This document shows positions 1 to 5,729 of a DNA stretch of 7,083 nucleotides, in pieces (the stretch's first letter is position 1; every line of letters begins with the position of its first letter). This DNA comes from an uncultured Mucilaginibacter sp. (GTDB lineage: Bacteria > Bacteroidota > Bacteroidia > Sphingobacteriales > Sphingobacteriaceae): NCBI GenBank assembly GCA_946479225.1, contig CAMLFI010000130.1, positions 1-7,083 on the forward strand, in the 5' to 3' direction. The position numbers and the translations under genes are program-made. The notes under the pieces are model-generated. The model made no database searches, had not been told where the DNA came from, and saw only the letters and a program-made list of their open reading frames with translations.

Positions 1-42
1 GATAATATATTTACAACCATAATAAAAATACCGCAGTTATGA
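1..42 (+). CDS. 3' end of an upstream gene, probably a LytS-type sensor histidine kinase (partial)
   Basis: Reading frame 1 is open from the window edge to a TGA at 40-42, giving the tail DNIFTTIIKIPQL. An ending of the type 'T-hydrophobic-K-I-P' is what HATPase_c domains of histidine kinases usually show at their C-terminus (final beta strand, then a short basic or proline tail). The TGA overlaps the ATG of the next gene as ATGA, an arrangement typical of translationally coupled pairs. LytTR response regulators in Bacteroidota are commonly encoded directly behind a LytS/YpdA-type (His_kinase) sensor. Only 13 residues are visible, so the family call rests mainly on context. Confidence 0.55.
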   Translation, partial: DNIFTTIIKIPQL

Positions 43-785
43 CCCGAGCATTACTAATTGACGACGAACCCCTGGCCCGCATGGTTGTGAGAGAGTACCT
101 GCAGGATTTTGGGCAGATTGAAGTATTACAAGAATGTGGCGATGGGTTTGAGGGTCTGAAAGCAATACAGCAGCACAAACCCGACCTGGTTTTTTTGGAC
201 GTACAAATGCCCAAAATAAATGGTTTTGAAATGTTGGAACTGGTTGATGACGCACCGGCTATTATCTTCACTACAGCTTTTGATGAGTATGCAATAAAAG
301 CGTTTGAGGCACATGCTGTTGATTATTTGCTAAAACCGTTTAGCAAAGAACGTTTTGCAAAGGAAATTGAAAAATATCTCGGCCAAGCGTCAAGTACTAA
401 CGTAGTGCCAAAACAAACAGAAAATCTATTAGAAACGGCATCCCATTCGCCCCAGCAGCATGAGCGTATTGTTGTTAAAACAGGTACCAAGGTAAAAATT
501 ATACCCGTTGCTGATGTGCAATACCTGCAGGCCGATGATGATTATGTAAGCGTATTTACACAAGAAGGCTCCTACCTTAAAAATAAAACCATGAGCTTTT
601 TTGAGCAAACGCTTGATCCGCGCCACTTTGTGCGCGTACATCGGTCTTACATATTAAGCGTTCAGGAAATTACCCGCATAGATCCTTACGAGAAGGACAG
701 TCACCTGGCTATTCTTAAGTCGGGTGCAAAAATTCCGGTTAGTAAAACCGGCTATGCCAAACTTAAGCAAGTATTAGGGATATAA
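39..785 (+). CDS. LytTR-family two-component response regulator
   Basis: This is a cytoplasmic DNA-binding response regulator of 248 residues, the usual length for the LytR/AlgR family. Residues 1-115 form a receiver domain: acidic pair D8/D9, phosphoacceptor D54 in the LDVQMP motif, the switch threonine around T78-T79, and K99-P100 in LLKPF. A glutamine/serine-rich linker (about 116-142) leads to a LytTR DNA-binding domain at about 143-247, recognisable by IVVKTG, the DDDYVSV segment, and the FVRVHRSYILS motif near residue 197. The ATG at 39 overlaps the stop of the preceding frame as ATGA, so the protein is probably translationally coupled to a partner kinase just outside the window. A terminator follows the stop. 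The target promoters cannot be told from this sequence. The family call is secure; the partner is inferred. Confidence 0.95.
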   Translation: MTRALLIDDEPLARMVVREYLQDFGQIEVLQECGDGFEGLKAIQQHKPDLVFLDVQMPKINGFEMLELVDDAPAIIFTTAFDEYAIKAFEAHAVDYLLKPFSKERFAKEIEKYLGQASSTNVVPKQTENLLETASHSPQQHERIVVKTGTKVKIIPVADVQYLQADDDYVSVFTQEGSYLKNKTMSFFEQTLDPRHFVRVHRSYILSVQEITRIDPYEKDSHLAILKSGAKIPVSKTGYAKLKQVLGI

Positions 786-835
786 GGATCAGTTTTTCCA
801 TTTTATATTCTTCCTCTATCAATATTAACACATTT

Positions 836-859
836 AAAGCCGCATAAAGCGGTTTTTTT
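836..859 (+). terminator. Intrinsic terminator after the LytTR gene
   Basis: The arms AAAGCCGC (836-843) and GCGGTTTT (849-856) pair around an ATAAA loop, with one G-T wobble, and run into seven T residues (853-859). It lies about 50 bases after the response regulator stop and separates that operon from the next gene. Its core and about 15 bases downstream recur after the next gene (3113-3147). Confidence 0.75.
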
Positions 860-874
860 CGTTTATATTTCCAC
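841..874 (+). repeat. Terminator-associated repeat, copy 1
   Basis: The block CGCATAAAGCG, seven T residues, then GTTTATATT(T)CCAC is found here and again at 3113-3147. The match runs past the T-tract, into sequence that termination itself would not require, with only small indels (one G, a 2-base spacer difference, one T). The two copies sit immediately downstream of two consecutive genes and bracket the TPR kinase gene. Confidence 0.6.
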
Positions 875-912
875 TGTAATACTTTAATATTATATATTAG
901 TTACTTATACTA

Positions 913-3108
913 TTGACTGAAAGGTTGAAATCATATTGCGCGATATTTATTTTTTTGAACACACTGTGTTCTGCTCTTTCTGCGCATCCGCTTAACGGCG
1001 TAACCGATAGTTTAAAAAAGCTCATCTCCACCAACCTCCGGAATACCTCCGCAGACACCACAACCATAAGGCGCCTTAACAAACTGGCTTTGGAATTTTA
1101 TGAGTCGTACCCTGATAGTACCACCTACTACGGTGAGCTGGAAATAAAACTCGCAAAAAAAATAAATGACATCAAGGGGGTTGCAGACGGAAGCGTTCAG
1201 GTTGCTTCTGTAAGTTCTTTTAGGGGAGATTATAAAACCGCAGAAAAACTTTATAATAAGGCGATTGATATTTATAACAAGACAGGCGATCTACACGGTT
1301 TATATAAATGTTATACCGGATTGGGTGGCATTCAAGATTATTTGGGTAATTACGATAAAGCTATTCTACTTTATAATCAAGGCCTCGGGATAAGCAGGAA
1401 AGCGCGCGATGAGGCTGACGAAGCTGATTGTTATAATTTATTAGGAATTACTTACGACAGTAAGGGGGATTATTCAAAATCGCTGGATAATTATTTTAAA
1501 TCGCTCATTATCAATATAAAACAAAAAGACGAACTATCTGCAGCAGATAAGTACTGCAACATTGGTGTTATAATGCATGAACTCGGACTTAATTCTAAAG
1601 CTTTAGATTATTACGGAAGGGCGCGTGACATTTGGCATAAACTTGATGACAAGCAGGGCCTTAGCGCTATTTACCAAAACATTGGAGAGGTGCTGCTTGA
1701 TCAAGGGAAATATGCAACGTCTTTGGAGCATTTGCGTTATGCTGAGGCGAGTTATAAGGAAATGGATGACCATGATGGGTTGAGCCTGATCTATTACGAC
1801 CTTGGTTTGTTTAAACTTAGAACAAACCAAAAAGACTCCGCACTTTATTATCTTAATCTTTCGCTCAAATCAGCCAATCATAACAAGATAAAATACAACG
1901 AAGCTAACGCATATCTGGGTCTTGCCACCATTTACAACGGCCGGAGAGACTTTAAAAACGCTTACGTTTATGCCATCAAAGCCCAATCTACTGCTAATAC
2001 TATGGGTAGCAACGGGGTAAAGGTAGATGCCATGAAGCAGGTAAGCACTGCTTTGGCCGGCTTAAAGCGCTTTGAAGAAGCTTATCAGCAAATGCTTCTC
2101 TATTCAGCTCTACGCGGCCGTTTAAACCATAATGAAAGTATACAAAAAATCGCCTCCTATAATATTGAAATAGACTTTGCCAAAAAGCAGAAGCAGATAG
2201 CAGAGCGACAGCGCGAAAAAGAACGGGTTTTTAAAAAGAAACTTGCCCTGCAAAAAAGCATGAATATAGCCTATGCTGCTATAATACTTGTATGCGCCAC
2301 ATTGGCTGTAATATATTACCGGGGCAGGCGCAGGCAAAAAGCCATTAACGCCATGCTTCACGAAAAAAATAATGAGATTTTGTTGCAGCAGGAAGATATT
2401 CACCACCAGTCAATTAAATTGAATGAACTTAATTTATTGAAAGATAGGTTGATAGGTGTTCTTGCGCACGACCTAAGAGCCCCTATAAGTACGCTGCGCG
2501 GTCTTTTTACCTTAATGATAGACAAAAGTATTACGCATACCGAGTTTGTTGAGATGACACCAACTGTGTTTAATAAACTTGAACATACATCAGACTTTTT
2601 GGACACATTACTTTTTTGGATAAACAGCCAGGTTGATACAACTGATGCGAACATCAAGGTTTTTAAAATAGATGAAGTGGTAGATAAGGAGCTGATGCAT
2701 CTGGAAGATAAGATAAAGCAAAAGGATTTAACGGTAATGGTAAATGTGAATGCTGATATCACTGCGTTTGCTGATCCAAGTTCCATCCGTATAGTTATTC
2801 ATAATTTTTTAACCAATGCCATTAAGTTTTCAAACCGGGGTGGCTTAATAGAGATATCAGCTTTTACAGAAAATGGCCGCACTGTTTTTTGTATTAAAGA
2901 TAACGGCGTTGGAATGAGTGAACAGAATCTTGCCAATTTATTTAAAAGCCGCGTAAACAGTTTACAGGGTACCGAGAATGAAAGCGGAACAGGTATGGGG
3001 CTTCTGTTTTGTAAGGATCTGGTTGAAAAGTATAAGGGCAAAATTTGGGTTGAAAGTAAACTGGATATGGGTACCAAATTATGTTTTGATCTGCCTGCAA
3101 ACGCTTAG
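913..3108 (+). CDS. TPR-containing transmembrane sensor histidine kinase
   Basis: This is a 731-residue orphan sensor kinase. An N-terminal hydrophobic stretch (about 6-24, ending ALSA-HP) looks like a signal peptide. Residues about 97-400 are a run of tetratricopeptide repeats of about 40 residues, e.g. GDYKTAEKLYNKAIDIY and GNYDKAILLYNQGL, placed in the periplasm as the likely sensing or protein-binding part. A basic, charged coiled coil (about 421-448) precedes one membrane helix (451-469, followed by RGRRR). A second coiled coil precedes the HisKA H-box with H519 in AHDLRAP. The HATPase domain shows the N-box HNFLTNAIKFS (N631, N635), G1 box DNGVGM (663-668) and G2 box GTGMGL (692-697). 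All key catalytic residues are present, and there is no receiver domain. The frame has no upstream ATG after the TAG at 898-900, so TTG at 913 (or TTG at 925) must start it; both keep the signal peptide. Signal and partner regulator are unknown. Confidence 0.93.
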   Translation: MTERLKSYCAIFIFLNTLCSALSAHPLNGVTDSLKKLISTNLRNTSADTTTIRRLNKLALEFYESYPDSTTYYGELEIKLAKKINDIKGVADGSVQVASVSSFRGDYKTAEKLYNKAIDIYNKTGDLHGLYKCYTGLGGIQDYLGNYDKAILLYNQGLGISRKARDEADEADCYNLLGITYDSKGDYSKSLDNYFKSLIINIKQKDELSAADKYCNIGVIMHELGLNSKALDYYGRARDIWHKLDDKQGLSAIYQNIGEVLLDQGKYATSLEHLRYAEASYKEMDDHDGLSLIYYDLGLFKLRTNQKDSALYYLNLSLKSANHNKIKYNEANAYLGLATIYNGRRDFKNAYVYAIKAQSTANTMGSNGVKVDAMKQVSTALAGLKRFEEAYQQMLLYSALRGRLNHNESIQKIASYNIEIDFAKKQKQIAERQREKERVFKKKLALQKSMNIAYAAIILVCATLAVIYYRGRRRQKAINAMLHEKNNEILLQQEDIHHQSIKLNELNLLKDRLIGVLAHDLRAPISTLRGLFTLMIDKSITHTEFVEMTPTVFNKLEHTSDFLDTLLFWINSQVDTTDANIKVFKIDEVVDKELMHLEDKIKQKDLTVMVNVNADITAFADPSSIRIVIHNFLTNAIKFSNRGGLIEISAFTENGRTVFCIKDNGVGMSEQNLANLFKSRVNSLQGTENESGTGMGLLFCKDLVEKYKGKIWVESKLDMGTKLCFDLPANA

Positions 3109-3130
3109 CAATCGCATAAAGCGTTTTTTT
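3099..3130 (+). terminator. Intrinsic terminator overlapping the kinase stop codon
   Basis: The perfect 8-base arms AAACGCTT (3099-3106) and AAGCGTTT (3119-3126) enclose a 12-base loop and run into seven T residues (3124-3130). The left arm contains the last sense codons and the first base of the TAG stop (3106-3108), so the hairpin is partly coding. A shorter alternative stem CGC-ATAAA-GCG (3113-3123) matches the terminator core at 841-851. Confidence 0.8.
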
Positions 3131-3147
3131 GCATGTTTATATTCCAC
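3113..3147 (+). repeat. Terminator-associated repeat, copy 2
   Basis: This is the second copy of the block at 841-874: CGCATAAAGCG, seven T residues, GCAT, TTTATATT, CCAC. It is fused to the kinase stop region and forms part of the terminator at 3099-3130. Confidence 0.6.
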
Positions 3148-3197
3148 AAAAGATGGTAATTACACATACATGTATTTATACATAAGCAATTTTGACT

Positions 3198-3226
3198 AAC
3201 TTGAAGTAAAAGCCGCAAGTTTTTTT
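3198..3226 (+). terminator. Second hairpin plus T-tract in the kinase/sigma gap
   Basis: AACTTG (3198-3203) pairs with CAAGTT (3216-3221) across a 12-base loop and is followed by a T-run (3220-3226). The stem is short and AT-rich, so it would be a weak terminator. No convincing gene lies between it and the kinase terminator about 70 bases upstream, so it is either a backup terminator or the end of a short non-coding transcript. The rest of the gap 3131-3383 is AT-rich and holds one 10-base palindrome, ATACATGTAT (3166-3175), and the -7 box described separately. Confidence 0.4.
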
Positions 3227-3359
3227 ATAAAATCTGTAATTTCCTCAGCGTAAATACTGTTTTTAGTGTCATAATTTTACTATTTGTCTATTATTATTAA
3301 CAATAATTAATTTTTTGGCCACTTATTGCAAATTATTTTAAAATTGACTATGCGTTAAG

Positions 3360-3367
3360 TATATTTG
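3360..3367 (+). promoter_or_regulatory. Bacteroidota-type -7 promoter box before the sigma-like gene
   Basis: TATATTTG fits the Bacteroidota housekeeping -7 consensus TAnnTTTG exactly and lies 16 bases before the ATG at 3384. The nearest upstream TTG (3344-3346) is 13 bases away, closer than the usual spacing of about 19-21, so the -33 element is weak or absent. Transcription would start around 3374, giving a leader of about 10 bases. Confidence 0.5.
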
Positions 3368-3383
3368 GGTAAAGCTATCAGCA

Positions 3384-3797
3384 ATGGGTAAAAAGTGCAT
3401 AAATTACCTTATACTAACTGAAAAGGAGTTGATTTTTTTGCTAAGATCAGATGATATACGCGCCTTGGAACAGCTTTATCATAACTATAAGGTAAGATTG
3501 TACAGCAGTATCTTAAGCATAGTTAAAGTTGAAGAACAGGCTAAAGAGCTACTACAGGAAGTATTTGTAAAAATATGGAATGCTAGAGCGGATATTGATC
3601 CCCGAAAGAACTTTCGTGTTTTCCTCTTTAAAACAGCGGAAAGCTTAATTTACGATTTTTTTAGAAAAGCCGCTTTAAATAAAAAAATCGAAAATCAATT
3701 TATTGCTTCCGCCGCGTCCACCCGTAACGGTGTTGAAAAACACATTTACAGTAAGGCAGATAAGGTAGAGCTATTGAATGTTATTTTATTAAGTTAA
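3384..3797 (+). CDS. Truncated ECF sigma factor (region 2 only, region 4 missing)
   Basis: The 137-residue product begins like a normal Bacteroidota FecI-like ECF sigma factor: a short lead, then region 2 at about 25-95 with LEQLYHNYKVRLY, the core-binding and -10-recognition helices in LLQEVFVKIWNARADIDP, and FRVFLFKTAESLIYDFFRKA. The usual region 2-4 linker starts (about 96-130), but the frame stops after KVELLNVILLS, where region 4 (the -35-binding helix-turn-helix, usually introduced by a 'LPxxRR.VF' motif) should begin. Usual length is about 170-200 residues. No region 4 sequence is visible in the other two frames downstream, so a deletion is more likely than a frameshift. The next gene starts 11 bases later and resembles an anti-sigma factor. 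It may be a pseudogene or a regulator that still binds core RNA polymerase; the sequence alone does not decide. Confidence 0.75.
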   Translation: MGKKCINYLILTEKELIFLLRSDDIRALEQLYHNYKVRLYSSILSIVKVEEQAKELLQEVFVKIWNARADIDPRKNFRVFLFKTAESLIYDFFRKAALNKKIENQFIASAASTRNGVEKHIYSKADKVELLNVILLS

Positions 3798-3808
3798 TAA
3801 GGCAAAAA

Positions 3809-4144
3809 TTGGCAGATAAAAAGGCTCTTAACAACACATTCCAACGGTATTTGAATAACGAATGTTGTACATACGAGATCAAATATCTATTGAAGCATTT
3901 TGTATCCGGCCACAATGATGCTTTATTAAGAGAGATGATTGCAGATAAACTAAGAGATCATTCAGTTGATGAACACCTATTTCACAACCCCGCGCTTTTT
4001 TGCGACGAATCTTTTAAAGATGCCATACGGCAAGCCGACTCTAATATCGAACACATAAACAAAGCGAAAAATACAATTCCTTTTATTAACAGGTCAACCA
4101 TAATTAAAATTTTGGCGATATTGATGCTTGTTGTGTTGTTATAA
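3809..4144 (+). CDS. FecR-like anti-sigma N-terminal stub with one membrane helix
   Basis: The frame has no ATG between its upstream stop (3761-3763) and the conserved start of the protein, so TTG at 3809 is chosen; an AAGG at 3799-3802 precedes it. The 111-residue product begins ADKKALNNTFQRYLNNECCTYEIKYLLKHF. That resembles the cytoplasmic sigma-binding N-terminus of Bacteroidota FecR anti-sigma factors (a 'YLNNxC..EE...LL..F' pattern). Residues 98-111 (IIKILAILMLVVLL) form a short membrane helix at exactly the place where FecR proteins cross the membrane, but the frame stops at once. The periplasmic FecR sensing domain, normally over 200 residues, is absent and cannot be seen by reading through the stop. 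No TonB-dependent receptor gene follows. It sits 11 bases behind a shortened sigma gene, presumably in one transcript. The similarity is recalled from family patterns, not searched. Confidence 0.6.
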   Translation: MADKKALNNTFQRYLNNECCTYEIKYLLKHFVSGHNDALLREMIADKLRDHSVDEHLFHNPALFCDESFKDAIRQADSNIEHINKAKNTIPFINRSTIIKILAILMLVVLL

Positions 4145-4226
4145 ATTATCAGGTCCTACTGCCTTTCTTATCGTTTTTCAAAACCCCTGCCACAATAATT
4201 GGTTACTTATTTATGTTTAAATAAAA

Positions 4227-4234
4227 TACCTTTG
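4227..4234 (+). promoter_or_regulatory. -7 promoter box immediately before the ATG of the secreted TPR gene
   Basis: TACCTTTG is an exact match to TAnnTTTG and ends only four bases before the ATG at 4239. If it is used, transcription would start at or within a few bases of the start codon, producing a leaderless or nearly leaderless mRNA. No well-placed TTG -33 element was found; the nearest (4199-4201) is 25 bases upstream. Confidence 0.55.
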
Positions 4235-4238
4235 AACG

Positions 4239-5723
4239 ATGGCTTATAAGTATACCCTGTTATTTTTACTTTTCATTTGTTTTAATCAGTCTGCAAAAGC
4301 AGACTTTGCTTTAGATCAAAACTCCACAGCGGCGTTCAAAGCCATATTTGAATTACGGTTTCCCGAAGCGAAGAGACTTATAGCCGAAGAGAAGCGAATT
4401 AACCCGGACAACGGAATTATTCTCCTGTTGGAGAATTATATGGATTACTTTTATCTGCTTACCTCAAGCAACCGCGCCGATTACGAAAAATTTAAAGATA
4501 GGCGCTCTGCCAGGCTTGATGCACTGGAGGATAACGATGAAAAATCGCCATATTATATGTTTGCGCAGGCAGACGTTTATATTCAATGGGCGGTATTAAA
4601 GGCTAAGTTTGGCGACTACGCACCGTCCGTTTGGGATATGCGGAAAGGGCAAAAGCTGCTGACAAAGAACGCTGAAAAATTCCCTGATTTTATTCCTAAT
4701 CAAAAAAGTATTGGGTGGTTAAATATACTGGTTGGCGCTATTCCGCCAAGCTCAAAAGGCATAGTTGGTATTTTGGGTGTAAAAGGCGATCTGCCCACTG
4801 GCTTACGCCAACTGCAACGCCTGCGCGGTCAGTTGGATGGCACTAAATATAGTTTTTATAAGGATGAGGTTAGTTTTATAATAGCTCTTGCCAACATTGA
4901 TATCCTGAAGAAAAAGGATAATTACACCCAGCTAATGGCTATGGCAGGAGACATGAGCGATAAGAGTTTATTAAAAAACTACCTGCAAGGTTACATAGCA
5001 TTTAAAACGGGCCATACCGACGTGGCGATTGACCGCTTTATGGATGCACCACAAACGGCAGAATACATGGATATGCCGGTTATAACTTATTGGTTGGCCA
5101 ATGCAAAAATGTGCAGGATGGACAGGGATGCCGATAAATGCTTTTTGAAATTTATCAGCGAAAACAAGGGTGACAGCTTTAACAAGGATGCCTATTTAAA
5201 GGTAGCCTATTGTGCTTTTTTAAAGAAGGATGCTGACGCTTATAATACCTACCTGAATATGGTACGTACCAAAGGATCTGCCGCTGATGAAAAGGATAAG
5301 GAAGCTTTAAAAGAAGCTAACGATGCCCGGCCCGATGAGGAACTGCTTAGAGCCAGATTTTATTTTGATGGTGCCTATTATGATAAGGCACTCGCGCTGC
5401 TTAAAGGCAAACCCTTTACTGAGTTAAAAATTGTGCGCGACAAGACGGAGTATTATTACCGTTTCGGGCGTACGTATGATGCTATGGAGAATGACACTGC
5501 AGCATTAACCAACTACCAGCGCGCCATTAATTTAGGCCGGGCAACCACCTATTACTATGCTGCCAACTCTGCTTTGTTAAGCGGACTCATCTACGAGAAA
5601 AAACACGATCTAAAAAAGGCAGCGGAGTTTTTTAAACTGACCTTATCCATGAAAAACCACGAGTATCAAAACAGTATTGATAATCAGGCTAAGGATGGGT
5701 TATCGCGTATAAACGCTGATTAA
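4239..5723 (+). CDS. Secreted or periplasmic TPR-type protein, resembling Iml2/TTC39 proteins
   Basis: The protein has 494 residues. Residues 1-21 are a clear Sec signal peptide (hydrophobic LLFLLFICF, cleavage likely after SAKA before DF), so it is exported; no lipobox cysteine is seen. The mature part is mostly helical with degenerate TPR units. The C-terminal third is best: about 366-390 (ELLRARFYFDGAYYDKALALL), 401-433 (EYYYRFGRTYDAMENDTAALTNYQRAINLG) and 441-470 (ANSALLSGLIYEKKHDLKKAAEFFKLTL). A central segment about 157-192 (SIGWLNILVGAIPP, then ILGVKGDLPTGLRQLQRL) recalls the conserved core of the Iml2/TTC39 TPR family ('...LLPPK...LGFxGDRxxGLxxL'). That comparison is from memory and is an inference. 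Its own promoter box precedes it, and it converges with the next gene with a 6-base gap. The precise role is unknown; a protein-interaction scaffold in the periplasm is the safest reading. Confidence 0.8.
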   Translation: MAYKYTLLFLLFICFNQSAKADFALDQNSTAAFKAIFELRFPEAKRLIAEEKRINPDNGIILLLENYMDYFYLLTSSNRADYEKFKDRRSARLDALEDNDEKSPYYMFAQADVYIQWAVLKAKFGDYAPSVWDMRKGQKLLTKNAEKFPDFIPNQKSIGWLNILVGAIPPSSKGIVGILGVKGDLPTGLRQLQRLRGQLDGTKYSFYKDEVSFIIALANIDILKKKDNYTQLMAMAGDMSDKSLLKNYLQGYIAFKTGHTDVAIDRFMDAPQTAEYMDMPVITYWLANAKMCRMDRDADKCFLKFISENKGDSFNKDAYLKVAYCAFLKKDADAYNTYLNMVRTKGSAADEKDKEALKEANDARPDEELLRARFYFDGAYYDKALALLKGKPFTELKIVRDKTEYYYRFGRTYDAMENDTAALTNYQRAINLGRATTYYYAANSALLSGLIYEKKHDLKKAAEFFKLTLSMKNHEYQNSIDNQAKDGLSRINAD

Positions 5724-5729
5724 TTTAGT

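Noticed and set aside
908..915. TACTATTG as a -7 box for the TPR kinase
   Set aside because: It has one mismatch to TAnnTTTG, overlaps the TTG start itself, and has no -33 element at a suitable distance.
2400..2786. 128-codon open frame on the minus strand inside the kinase gene
   Set aside because: It lies entirely opposite the conserved HisKA/HATPase region of the kinase, and its translation shows no recognisable domain; it is a shadow of the real gene.
2978..3199. 73-codon plus-strand frame across the kinase end and the gap
   Set aside because: It overlaps the conserved G2-box region in another frame, runs through the terminator, and encodes nothing recognisable.
3740..3820. Frameshift as the cause of the short sigma factor
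   Set aside because: The two other frames through this stretch were read and neither contains region 4-like sequence, so a single-base error would not restore a full-length protein.
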